From Alteromonadaceae bacterium (lineage in GTDB: Bacteria; Pseudomonadota; Gammaproteobacteria; Pseudomonadales; Oleiphilaceae), in NCBI GenBank assembly GCA_013393545.1, contig JABXHG010000408.1, forward strand, positions 1 through 5,404: 5,404 bases of DNA, written 5' to 3'. Under the pieces are notes generated by a model. The model saw only the letters and a list, made by a program, of their open reading frames with translations. It was not told where the DNA came from and searched no databases. Numbering within the stretch: position 1 is the stretch's first letter; every line of letters starts with the position of its first letter. The translations under genes were made by a program, and so were the position numbers. Of the stretch, positions 1 through 4,726 are shown piece by piece.

Positions 1-82
1 GGCGAGAAGGTCAGTTTTTCAGGTACCATTTTGGAAGCGGCTGTTGGTGCTTGGTGGATTGGTTAGGCTCTTGAAACCATAG

Positions 83-256
83 CACTTTCAGCCGCTTTCT
101 TTTATCCCCTGTGAGAAATTCGGGCTAGAATTGTCAGCAGTTAAGGCTCATTTGCTTTTGGCTGGCGGCGAAATCAGTGCAGAGCCTGAAACCCCTTCAA
201 CAAAGCTGGGATTCGAGTACTCGGATGCAGTCAAAGCGCTGCTACGGCGCTCATAA
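83..256 (+). pseudogene. Possible C-terminal remnant of a cassette ORF
   Basis: One frame is open from just after a TAG at 80-82 to a TAA at 254-256, and that stop lies inside the opening box of attC1, where cassette genes commonly end. The predicted tail (LGFEYSDAVKALLRRS) looks protein-like. There is no ATG or GTG start in the frame; the first TTG is at 131 and has no good ribosome binding site. Upstream, bases 1-66 are open in another frame (ending AAVGAWWIG) and would need more than one repair to join this ORF. I read it as a decayed or partial gene at the window edge. It may also be non-coding. No family is recognised. Confidence 0.3.
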
Positions 257-335
257 CAAGGCCAATCACGGCGACGCCTACTACATTGCGGCTTCGCCTC
301 CATTTCGTAGCCGCGCATGTTGGCGGGCGTTAGTG
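251..335 (+). other. attC1 recombination site
   Basis: The site opens with ATAACAAG and closes with GGGCGTTAGTG (R' GTTAGTG at 329-335). Its interior is imperfectly palindromic, with GCGGCT facing AGCCGC. The R' bases are the exact reverse complement of CACTAAC at 1437-1443, which opens the next attC, so cleavage after G329 starts cassette B. The opening box (TCATAAC) belongs to the preceding, mostly lost cassette. It is a different attC subtype from attC2 and attC3. Confidence 0.85.
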
Positions 336-535
336 GTCTGGTCTCCGGCATTCGGTCGGGTTGGCTTAGCGTGATGGAGTTCACCTTACTGCCTTCAAAG
401 TTGGGTTGGGGGGCGAAAAATTGACGCTATTTAGACATTTTGATAAAGTCGCAACGCCAAGCATATAGGAAATCCACGTATTTCCACTTTCCTAGCTAGA
501 ATATCCTACCCAAATAATGAAATGGACCTTTAGAT
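336..535. other. Cassette B leader without a gene
   Basis: These 200 bases between attC1 and the first gene of cassette B contain no convincing gene. They hold a candidate promoter at 421-449 and otherwise AT-rich leader sequence. A 16-codon ORF (374-424) was judged to be chance. Such a long leader is unusual in a cassette and fits a cassette that carries its own promoter. Confidence 0.6.
421..449 (+). promoter_or_regulatory. Candidate sigma-70 promoter of cassette B
   Basis: TTGACG (421-426) is followed after exactly 17 bases by TAAAGT (444-449): a strong -35 box with a 4-of-6 -10 box. It lies about 85 bases upstream of the first cassette gene at 536, in an AT-rich leader, and points toward it. 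No operator-like repeat is obvious. Start-site mapping would settle it. Confidence 0.45.
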
Positions 536-1024
536 ATGACATCAACGGAACGCAAAGTCGCCCAAGCACAGATAAAAATCCTAGGAGCAGGCCTTTCACT
601 TCCTGGTAGCCCTGTAGGTATGAATGCAGGAACTACCGCATACATTACTTTAAGGGCGAACGTTGGAGCTTCAGATTTTACTTATGGAGTGGCGTCATTT
701 TTAGACGCAAATGGTAATAGTGGAGCCTTGGTAGTCGGATATGCTGCAACGGAATGGTTTTATATCAGCGACGAAGCATATAACGCCCTGAGGCTCAGCA
801 ACCTACGAGGCAAGGGTTATAAAATTGATATACAAGTAAAAGGGACTTTGCTTGGTTCTGGAAAATCCGACATTGACGTTATGTTGATTGGGGAGCAGAA
901 CAATGGCCGTAAAATTATAGAAGCGTATGATGTCAAATCCTCAGGGGCTCAAATAAGCGGAACCAGCGTGCGCGGACAATTGCACGCAATGCCGGGTGTT
1001 AAGGCATCAGCTGAGCCAAACTAG
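536..1024 (+). CDS. Cassette-encoded protein of unknown function, 162 aa
   Basis: I do not recognise this protein. It has no signal peptide or membrane helix. The sequence is rich in Gly, Ala, Ser and Thr and shows alternating hydrophobic strands (for example TAYITLRANVGASDFTYGVASFLDA at roughly residues 34-58 read as two strands, then GALVVGYA at 63-70 and KIDIQVKGTLLG at 96-107), suggesting a beta-sandwich or barrel. An aromatic stretch TEWFYISDEAY lies at about 72-82. The ATG at 536 is preceded by only a weak GGA at 524-526. It is more AT-rich than the toxin-antitoxin cassettes, suggesting a different donor. It is the first of two genes in cassette B and ends 38 bases before the membrane-protein gene, so the two are probably co-transcribed from the promoter near 421. 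Confidence 0.75.
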   Translation: MTSTERKVAQAQIKILGAGLSLPGSPVGMNAGTTAYITLRANVGASDFTYGVASFLDANGNSGALVVGYAATEWFYISDEAYNALRLSNLRGKGYKIDIQVKGTLLGSGKSDIDVMLIGEQNNGRKIIEAYDVKSSGAQISGTSVRGQLHAMPGVKASAEPN

Positions 1025-1062
1025 TTATTTGCTAACTCACTGATGCATCAGGCGGATCTGTT

Positions 1063-1419
1063 ATGACAACAGCAAGTAGAGACCCATATTCTTTGGTATG
1101 GGCAAACAGGCTGGTTATGCTTGTGGTGCTTTTCAATCTTGCGGCAATTTCGGCCTTTCCTGTCCTGCAGGATTTCTGGCGTAGTGTAGGAACCTGTGAT
1201 TCGGGATTTTGCGGCGTTGTGATCAGCCTCTTCACGCACTGGACTGTGACATATGCTGCCTACCTTGCCATGGTAGGATTTGTAGCCAAAGAATGGTTTC
1301 TTGGAAGAGTGCAGCGCAGACTCAAAATTAACGCAATCACGCTATTGGGGACTCTACTTGTTCTAGGGATATTTTTTGTTCTATTTAATCTGCCCATGAT
1401 TGGAGCTGACCCTTTATAA
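1063..1419 (+). CDS. Small three-helix membrane protein of unknown function, 118 aa
   Basis: The predicted protein has a short polar N-terminus (residues 1-15) and three hydrophobic helices at about 16-36, 51-76 and 91-112. A basic segment before the third helix (GRVQRRLKIN, 81-90) suggests a cytoplasmic loop. Two cysteines (45 and 50) sit in the loop after helix 1 and could pair if that loop is periplasmic. The ATG at 1063 has a plausible ribosome binding site, AGGCGGA, ending 6 bases upstream. The layout (helix, loop, TH.TV.Y helix, basic RRLKIN segment, last helix ending NLP) recalls small inner-membrane proteins annotated as remotely type II secretion F-like, but that is memory-based and weak. 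It shares cassette B with the preceding gene and ends 17 bases before attC2. Confidence 0.8.
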   Translation: MTTASRDPYSLVWANRLVMLVVLFNLAAISAFPVLQDFWRSVGTCDSGFCGVVISLFTHWTVTYAAYLAMVGFVAKEWFLGRVQRRLKINAITLLGTLLVLGIFFVLFNLPMIGADPL

Positions 1420-1436
1420 CCTCCCGCTCCGCCTCG

Positions 1437-1541
1437 CACTAACAAGTCATTCCAGTTCGTTCCGGCCCAGATGGGCCTCCACCGGACGCCCTTTTCTCCG
1501 CTTTGCTGCGTAAGGGCCGCCGCTGAATATTGACGTTGGGC
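1437..1541 (+). other. attC2 recombination site
   Basis: This 105-bp site opens with CACTAAC (1437-1443) and closes with GTTGGGC (1535-1541). Its middle holds strong inverted repeats, including GGCCC/GGGCC around 1463-1476 and GGGC/GCCC arms further right. CACTAAC is the exact reverse complement of cassette B's first bases (GTTAGTG at 329), confirming that both preceding genes belong to one cassette. Its right half (CCGCTGAATATTGACGTTG) is nearly the same as in attC3 and attC5, so these belong to one attC family. Confidence 0.92.
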
Positions 1542-1556
1542 ACCAAAGGAATAACC

Positions 1557-2018
1557 GTGCAGACATTAGAGCTAAAAATCCCACCAGTTGTTTTGGTGCT
1601 TGTTACTGCAGGCTTTATGTGGACATTGGCGTTTGCTGTTCCAGGTCTTGATTTCAGTTTGCCCGTTTCTTCGCTTGTAGCACTGGTGTTTGCGGCAACT
1701 GGTGGTGCTTTTGCGTTGCTTGGTGTATGGGAGTTTCGCTCAGCGGACACTACCGTCGACCCGCGAACGCCAGATCAATCCGCCAGTCTCGTTGTGAGCG
1801 GGGTCTACCGAATAAGTCGAAATCCGATGTACGTTGGCTTCTTGCTCTTTCTCATTGCTTGGGGAGTTTTTCTCAGCAATCTCGCAAGTCTTGTGCTGCT
1901 TCCGGCATTCGTAATTTATATGAATCGGTTTCAAATCGTTCCAGAGGAGCGGTACATGCGTGAGAAGTTTGGTGAGGTTTACAGGCAGTATGAGGGAAAG
2001 GTGCGCCGGTGGGTTTGA
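1557..2018 (+). CDS. Isoprenylcysteine carboxyl methyltransferase-like membrane protein
   Basis: The protein (153 aa) matches the ICMT/phospholipid-methyltransferase superfamily of integral membrane SAM-dependent methyltransferases. Hydrophobic helices lie at about residues 8-28, 38-58 and 92-122. The signature SGVYRISRNPMYVG (81-94) is followed by EERYMREKFGEVYRQY (130-145) and a C-terminal VRRWV, which together form the family's cofactor-binding C-terminal region. The bacterial substrate is unknown; a small-molecule or lipid acceptor is more likely than a prenylated protein. I chose GTG at 1557 because AAAGGA ends 6 bases upstream; an upstream in-frame TTG lies inside attC2. The gene begins 21 bases inside cassette C, which leaves no room for a promoter, so expression should depend on read-through. 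Its stop codon lies one base before attC3. Confidence 0.88.
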   Translation: MQTLELKIPPVVLVLVTAGFMWTLAFAVPGLDFSLPVSSLVALVFAATGGAFALLGVWEFRSADTTVDPRTPDQSASLVVSGVYRISRNPMYVGFLLFLIAWGVFLSNLASLVLLPAFVIYMNRFQIVPEERYMREKFGEVYRQYEGKVRRWV

Positions 2019-2019
2019 C

Positions 2020-2106
2020 GCCCAACAAGTCATTCAAGTTCGTTCCCGGCCTCGCGGCCGTCCACCGGACGCCCTAGTCGGGCGCCGCTTGATATTGGCG
2101 TTGAGG
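2020..2106 (+). other. attC3 recombination site, interrupted at R' by a MITE-like insertion
   Basis: The site opens with GCCCAAC (2020-2026), the exact reverse complement of cassette C's first bases GTTGGGC (1535-1541). The interior pairs CCCGGCC with GGCCG and GTCCACCGGAC, and the right half ends CCGCTTGATATTGGCGTT. The last bases now read GTTGAGG (2100-2106), where GAGG is the start of an inserted element. The original R' is recoverable as GTTAAGC at 2270-2276, on the far side of the insertion. Cleavage after the G would still occur at the GTT copy at 2100. Confidence 0.9.
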
Positions 2107-2269
2107 CTGTAGAAAAAGGTCGAAGGCCTATCTCGACCCAAGATTGATCACCAAATGATCTAAAAGCAGAGCCTATTCTTAAAATCTGGAGCGCTCATGA
2201 TTGAAAACGCTCCCAGATTTTACGTAGGAGCGCAATCGGACAAAGGGGCGGGAGTTTTTCTACAACCTC
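2103..2269. mobile_element. MITE-like element, 167 bp, with 15-bp terminal inverted repeats
   Basis: The ends are GAGGCTGTAGAAAAA (2103-2117) and the reverse complement of GAGGTTGTAGAAAAA (2255-2269), 14 of 15 bases matching. GTT flanks both sides (2100-2102 and 2270-2272), consistent with a 3-bp target duplication. It has no coding capacity and contains a long internal hairpin. Removing the element and one GTT restores a perfect attC core, GTTAAGC, matching the reverse complement of GCTTAAC at 2882. This supports a real insertion. It is presumably a non-autonomous derivative mobilised by a transposase acting on these ends. The parent family is not identified; some IS5-group elements make 3-bp duplications. 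Confidence 0.8.
2181..2221. repeat. Internal hairpin of the MITE-like element
   Basis: AAAATCTGGAGCG (2181-2193) faces CGCTCCCAGATTTT (2208-2221) across a 14-base loop. The arms pair fully except for one extra C. Such a strong central stem is common in MITEs and could also act as a bidirectional transcription barrier, although no U-run terminator context beyond TTTT is seen. Confidence 0.8.
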
Positions 2270-2280
2270 GTTAAGCTCTG

Positions 2281-2309
2281 TTGTTGCGTGGTGCGCAACG
2301 CGCTATAAT
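2281..2309 (+). promoter_or_regulatory. higBA promoter with overlapping operator
   Basis: A perfect -10 box TATAAT (2304-2309) follows TTGTTG (2281-2286) with 17-base spacing. The inverted repeat GTTGCG-TGGTG-CGCAAC (2283-2299) overlaps the -35 box and lies within the spacer, an ideal place for the HigA antitoxin to repress its own operon. The start codon at 2316 is only 6 bases past the -10 box, so the transcript would begin at or next to the ATG and be leaderless or nearly so. Confidence 0.75.
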
Positions 2310-2315
2310 TCCCTC

Positions 2316-2594
2316 ATGATTAAATCATTCCGCCACAAAGGACTGAAACGGTTCTACTCGACTGGCAACACGTCTGGCATACAGCCTGATCACGCCAAGA
2401 AACTGCGTATGCAGCTGGCAGCTCTGGATACAGCCACTTCGGTGGAAGACATGGACATTCCTGGTTTCCGGCTTCATCCATTGAAGGGCAAAGACAAAGG
2501 ACGGTGGTCGATTCGGGTCAACGGAAACTGGCGCATGACGTTCGAATTTCAGGACGGCAACGCCTACATTCTTGATTATGAGGATTATCACTAA
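2316..2594 (+). CDS. higB: HigB-family toxin (RelE-like mRNA interferase)
   Basis: This 92-residue protein matches HigB toxins of the RelE/ParE superfamily along its full length. It has the usual [13 protein letters not shown] start, the segment [26 protein letters not shown] (about 51-76, read as two halves) forming the core sheet, and the DYEDYH C-terminus. Family members cleave mRNA on the ribosome, and the toxin is neutralised by HigA. Toxin-first gene order is normal for this family. No ribosome binding site fits in the six bases between the -10 box and the ATG, consistent with a leaderless start. The stop overlaps the higA start by one base (TAATG). The gene belongs to cassette D and looks intact. 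Confidence 0.95.
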   Translation: MIKSFRHKGLKRFYSTGNTSGIQPDHAKKLRMQLAALDTATSVEDMDIPGFRLHPLKGKDKGRWSIRVNGNWRMTFEFQDGNAYILDYEDYH

Positions 2595-2887
2595 TGACTA
2601 TGCATAATCCGCCGCACCCTGGTGAGTTCATTCGGGAAGTGTACCTGGAGCCTTTCGGGATCAGTTCCCGTCAGCTTGCTTCCAGTCTGGGCGTATCGCC
2701 TTCCACTTTGTCTCGGCTGCTCAAAGGAGATAGTGGTATTAGCCCGGAAATGTCATTGCGGCTATCCAGGGTTCTCGGGCGTACACCTGAAAGCTGGTTG
2801 GCGATGCAGGATATGTACGATCTGTGGTTAGCCCGCAATACGGTCAATCTGGATGGCATTCATCCCCTGGACTTCGATGCAGCTTAA
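2594..2887 (+). CDS. higA: HigA-family antitoxin (XRE helix-turn-helix)
   Basis: This 97-residue protein has the HigA N-terminal signature [16 protein letters not shown] (5-20). A helix-turn-helix follows at about 25-47 ([21 protein letters not shown]), then [22 protein letters not shown], typical of the XRE family. It binds and inactivates HigB and, alone or in complex, represses the operon, probably at the inverted repeat at 2283-2299. Translation is coupled to higB through the TAATG overlap. A second ATG two codons in (2600) is an alternative start. The stop codon lies inside the opening box of attC4 (GCTTAAC), so the gene fills the cassette to its end. Confidence 0.95.
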   Translation: MTMHNPPHPGEFIREVYLEPFGISSRQLASSLGVSPSTLSRLLKGDSGISPEMSLRLSRVLGRTPESWLAMQDMYDLWLARNTVNLDGIHPLDFDAA

Positions 2888-2953
2888 CCATTGGCTGTTG
2901 CCGGACGCGCCTCCGCTGGCACTCCGGCACGCCGCAAAGCCGGGGCGTCATGC
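2882..2953 (+). other. attC4 recombination site with a mutated R' core
   Basis: The site opens with GCTTAAC (2882-2888), the exact reverse complement of GTTAAGC at 2270, so it belongs to the higBA cassette. Its arms (GGCTGTTGCCGG and CCGGCACGCCGCAAAGCC) pair well. The closing core reads GTCATGC (2947-2953) instead of GTTATGC. This reading is supported by the related cassette copy at 4754, which has GTTATGT. The altered core belongs to the following toxin-antitoxin cassette and should weaken recombination at this junction. Confidence 0.75.
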
Positions 2954-2956
2954 AAG

Positions 2957-2979
2957 GCGTTCGTCTTGACGTACGTACC
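2957..2979 (+). repeat. Leader direct repeat, copy 1
   Basis: These 23 bases, containing TTGACGTACGTACC, are identical to 4764-4786. With flanks, 33 of 37 bases match (2943-2979 versus 4750-4786). It is the start of the YefM-YoeB cassette and includes its -35 box. The second copy opens a decayed relic of the same cassette type. Confidence 0.9.
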
Positions 2980-3017
2980 CAAAGGCGTACACTTGATGAA
3001 AATTGAATTCACAAGTG
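2966..3017 (+). promoter_or_regulatory. Promoter and candidate operators of the YefM-YoeB type module
   Basis: TTGACG (2966-2971) and TACACT (2988-2993) are spaced by 16 bases. The palindrome GTACGTAC (2971-2978) and another GTAC at 2987-2990 lie within the promoter. The inverted repeat CACTTG (2990-2995) / CAAGTG (3012-3017) covers the start-site region. These are plausible sites for autorepression by the antitoxin, whose relatives recognise TGTACA-like palindromes. Confidence 0.6.
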
Positions 3018-3024
3018 GTGCGTC

Positions 3025-3267
3025 ATGACCGGAATCACAGCGACTGAGGCGCGCAGCAACCTTTATCGGTTGATTGACGAGACAGCCGAGTCCCACCAAC
3101 CAATCGTTATCATGGGTAAGCGGAACAAAGCCGTTCTGGTATCCGAAGAAGATTGGTCTGCTATTCAGGAAACACTTTACCTGCTCTCCGTTCCAGGTAT
3201 GCGGGAGTCTATTCGTGAGGGGATGGATACCCCCGTGGATGAATGCGATGAGGAGTTGGACTGGTGA
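3025..3267 (+). CDS. Phd/YefM-family antitoxin
   Basis: This 80-residue protein shows the Phd/YefM pattern: an N-terminal DNA-binding and dimerisation domain beginning ITATEARSNLYRLIDET (4-20), then HQPIVIMGKRNKAVLVSEEDWSAIQETLYL (about 24-53, read in two parts), and an acidic C-terminal tail (VDECDEELDW) that wraps the toxin. It neutralises the downstream toxin and represses the promoter just upstream. The ribosome binding site is weak (GTGGTG before the ATG). The last four bases overlap the toxin gene (GTGA), giving translational coupling. It is the first gene of cassette E and appears intact. Confidence 0.93.
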   Translation: MTGITATEARSNLYRLIDETAESHQPIVIMGKRNKAVLVSEEDWSAIQETLYLLSVPGMRESIREGMDTPVDECDEELDW

Positions 3268-3527
3268 CATGGAAGTTGGTTTACACCAGGCAAGCTCAGA
3301 AAGATGCAAAGAAGTTGGCCTCCAGCGGCCTAAAACCAAAAGCCCAGGAACTGTTAGCGCTCATAGCGGAAGATCCATACCGCAAGCCGCCTCCGTTTGA
3401 GAAGCTCATTGGTGATCTTGCGGGGGCGTATTCACGCCGCATCAATATTCAGCATCGTCTGGTATACCAAGTGCTGGAAGACGAGCGTGTGGTGAAAGTA
3501 CTCAGGCTCTGGAGCCACTACGAATAA
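3264..3527 (+). CDS. YoeB/Txe-family toxin (ribosome-dependent mRNA interferase)
   Basis: This 87-residue protein aligns with YoeB/Txe toxins. PPPFEKLIGDL (42-52) carries the conserved Glu46, SRRINIQHRLVYQV (57-70) carries Arg65, and the C-terminus WSHYE carries the His85-Tyr86 pair that matches YoeB His83-Tyr84. Relatives bind the ribosome A site and cut mRNA next to the start codon. The start is GTG at 3264, within the antitoxin stop (GTGA); the nearby ATG at 3269 is out of frame. All catalytic positions are present, so it is probably active. A decayed copy of its 3' half lies at 4789-4909. The gene is followed almost at once by a truncated attC. Confidence 0.93.
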   Translation: MTWKLVYTRQAQKDAKKLASSGLKPKAQELLALIAEDPYRKPPPFEKLIGDLAGAYSRRINIQHRLVYQVLEDERVVKVLRLWSHYE

Positions 3528-3528
3528 T

Positions 3529-3600
3529 GCATATTCCCGGCCTGGCGACCGTCCACCGGGCGCGCACCTGTCGGGTCGCCGCTTATTTTTGACGTTAATT
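3529..3600 (+). other. attC5, truncated (R'' and L'' boxes lost)
   Basis: The right part matches the attC2/attC3 family: TTCCCGGCC, a GTCCACCGGGCG core, CCGCTTATTTTTGACG and R' GTTAATT (3594-3600). On the left, GCATA is joined directly to TTCCCGG, whereas attC3 has about 18 more bases (the end of the opening box and AAGTCATTCAAGTTCG). The opening box GCATAAC survives intact in the relic copy at 4914, so a deletion removed R'' and L'' here. R' is intact and matches cassette F. Confidence 0.8.
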
Positions 3601-3609
3601 GGCAAATAG

Positions 3610-4020
3610 ATGGAAGTTGTCGTTCAAGAAGAAGTAACCGGTTGCGGCATAGCGGCATCTGCTGCGCTGGCGGGTGTCAGCTATGTTGAGGCCAAAAATA
3701 GAGCCAGCGCTCTTGGTATTCATGCATCTGATACATCGCTCTGGTCCGACACGGAGTATGTCCGAACGCTTTTGCGAGATTTCGGTATCTCCGTCTCTCC
3801 CAAAGAAACACCCTTCGAATCGTGGGAGCAGTTGCCAGACAAGGCTCTTCTCGCCATTAAATGGCGAATAGAGCAGGGCAGGCCATTTTGGCATTGGGTT
3901 CTGTTCGTCCGAGAAAATGGCGAGGCAAAGGTGCTCGACTCCAAAAAGGCGCTGAAATCAAACGTTCGACGGGATTTCGGGCGCATTAAGCCCAAGTGGT
4001 CCATTGAGGTGTCCAATTAA
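3610..4020 (+). CDS. Peptidase C39-like (papain-fold) cysteine protease, stand-alone
   Basis: The 136-residue protein has the layout of a compact C39-like domain. Gln6 (VVQEE) is the likely oxyanion-hole residue, Cys12 in EVTGCGIAASAALAGVSY (8-25) the nucleophile, His95 in FWHWVLFV (93-100) the catalytic base, and Asp110 in AKVLDSKKA (106-114) the third member. In the best-known C39 proteins this domain trims double-glycine leader peptides as part of an ABC exporter. Here it is alone, without transporter or precursor, so the substrate is unknown; a role in cleaving a cassette-encoded or phage protein is only a guess. The ATG is the first possible start, since TAG precedes it. It lies 15 bases inside cassette F with no clear ribosome binding site or promoter. 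The stop is within attC6. Confidence 0.8.
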   Translation: MEVVVQEEVTGCGIAASAALAGVSYVEAKNRASALGIHASDTSLWSDTEYVRTLLRDFGISVSPKETPFESWEQLPDKALLAIKWRIEQGRPFWHWVLFVRENGEAKVLDSKKALKSNVRRDFGRIKPKWSIEVSN

Positions 4021-4082
4021 CAAGGCGCAGCAGTTTGCGATGGCCGGTGGAGCTCTCGCTGGCATTCCCCAGAGCGTTATGT
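4015..4082 (+). other. attC6 recombination site
   Basis: AATTAAC (4015-4021) is the exact reverse complement of cassette F's first bases GTTAATT (3594-3600). The site closes with GCGTTATGT (R' GTTATGT, 4076-4082). The centre contains the palindrome GAGCTC flanked by GCC and GGC. The interior is less symmetric than in attC2 or attC3 and of a different subtype. Confidence 0.85.
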
Positions 4083-4478
4083 TTCTCTCAGAGCGGGCTC
4101 AAGTCCAAGATGATCGACAAAAGGGATAAAGTCGCGATCCAGAAACAGCAGTGGTAGCCCTTTCTCTATGCAGAAGGTGGCGATGATCACGTCGGCAGTT
4201 TTTCGGATTGTGACGCCCTTTTTGCGGAGTGCCCGATAATTGTCAGCGCAAACAGCTGCCATGTCTTTGCCAAACATTTCATACTGTTCCAGCGAGAGCA
4301 GGCTCTGTTTGGTCTGACGATAGTGTTTGTCGTTGCGGATGCCTTGCAGGATTTCCAGAAATATGAGGTCGCCGATAGCGACGGATCCGTGGATTATTGA
4401 GGCATCCAACAGGTCAGTATGCGGGTTTTTGACTCCGTTGAAGTAGTCGATCCAGACGCTGGTATCAACCAATATCAT
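4077..4478 (-). CDS. vapC: VapC-family toxin (PIN-domain ribonuclease)
   Basis: This 133-residue protein is a typical PIN-domain VapC. It starts MILVDTSVWIDYF with Asp5, has Glu42 in FLEILQGI, Asp96 in KTADVIIA and Asp114/Asp116 in FLDRDF, the acidic residues that hold the catalytic metal. VapC enzymes cut tRNA or rRNA at defined sites, and VapB blocks this. The ATG overlaps the vapB stop by four bases. The gene runs against the attC orientation, and its TAA is formed by the first three bases of the cassette (TTA at 4077-4079), so the cassette boundary itself supplies the stop codon. It appears intact. Confidence 0.95.
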   Translation of the reverse strand: MILVDTSVWIDYFNGVKNPHTDLLDASIIHGSVAIGDLIFLEILQGIRNDKHYRQTKQSLLSLEQYEMFGKDMAAVCADNYRALRKKGVTIRKTADVIIATFCIEKGLPLLFLDRDFIPFVDHLGLEPALRET

Positions 4479-4669
4479 CCGGCGCTCCGCATTTCATCCA
4501 GGTCGCCTTCCCACTTGATTTTGCCTCGCAGCTTTCGAATCTCCTGCTGCTTGCTAAGCTGGACTAAAAGTTTCAGGCCTTGCTCAACGGCCTCCTTTTT
4601 GGTGTCGCAGCCTGAGGCTTTGAGTGCTTCTGCCATCAGCTGGTCGTCTATGACGATGTTCGTTCTCAT
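4475..4669 (-). CDS. vapB: VapB-family antitoxin
   Basis: This 64-residue protein has the VapB ribbon-helix-helix DNA-binding pattern at the N-terminus: RTNIVIDDQLMAEALKASG (2-20), then TKKEAVEQGLKLLVQL (23-38). The C-terminal IRKLRGKIKWEGDLDEMRSAG region (44-64) is the usual toxin-binding tail with conserved G-K-x-x-W-x-G-D-L spacing. It neutralises VapC and should repress the operon at the inverted repeat 4680-4707. A weak GGGTG ribosome binding site lies just upstream of the ATG. It is the first gene of the minus-strand pair in cassette G. Confidence 0.94.
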   Translation of the reverse strand: MRTNIVIDDQLMAEALKASGCDTKKEAVEQGLKLLVQLSKQQEIRKLRGKIKWEGDLDEMRSAG

Positions 4670-4679
4670 GTTGCACCCA

Positions 4680-4707
4680 TGTGTATCTTTGTCGGATTAT
4701 ATACACA
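4680..4707 (-). promoter_or_regulatory. vapBC promoter and operator
   Basis: On the minus strand a perfect -10 box TATAAT lies at 4701-4696, with no strong -35 at the usual distance. The 7-base inverted repeat TGTGTAT (4680-4686) / ATACACA (4701-4707) spans the -10 box and start region with a 14-base spacer. This is a good autorepression site for the ribbon-helix-helix antitoxin encoded about 10 bases downstream. Confidence 0.7.
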
Positions 4708-4726
4708 ACCTAGCATTTCAGTGAGA

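Noticed and set aside
374..424. Short ORF of 16 codons in the cassette B leader
   Set aside because: It has no convincing ribosome binding site, overlaps the promoter-like sequence at 421, and encodes nothing recognisable.
1530..1556. Upstream TTG start for the methyltransferase-like gene
   Set aside because: It lies inside attC2 and lacks a ribosome binding site; GTG at 1557 has AAAGGA at correct spacing and matches the expected N-terminus.
2103..2269. Group IIC intron at the attC
   Set aside because: Group IIC introns do insert near attC sites, but this element is only 167 bp, has inverted ends and a target duplication, and encodes no reverse transcriptase.
2884..3339. 151-codon minus-strand ORF
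   Set aside because: It lies opposite the well-supported antitoxin and toxin genes and an attC, and its translation shows no family features.
3595..4016. Minus-strand ORFs of 98-99 codons opposite the C39-like gene
   Set aside because: They are antisense shadows; the plus-strand frame carries the conserved catalytic motifs and ends in its own attC.
4419..4724. Plus-strand ORF of 101 codons across vapBC
   Set aside because: It is antisense to clear VapB and VapC proteins and has no protein-like features.
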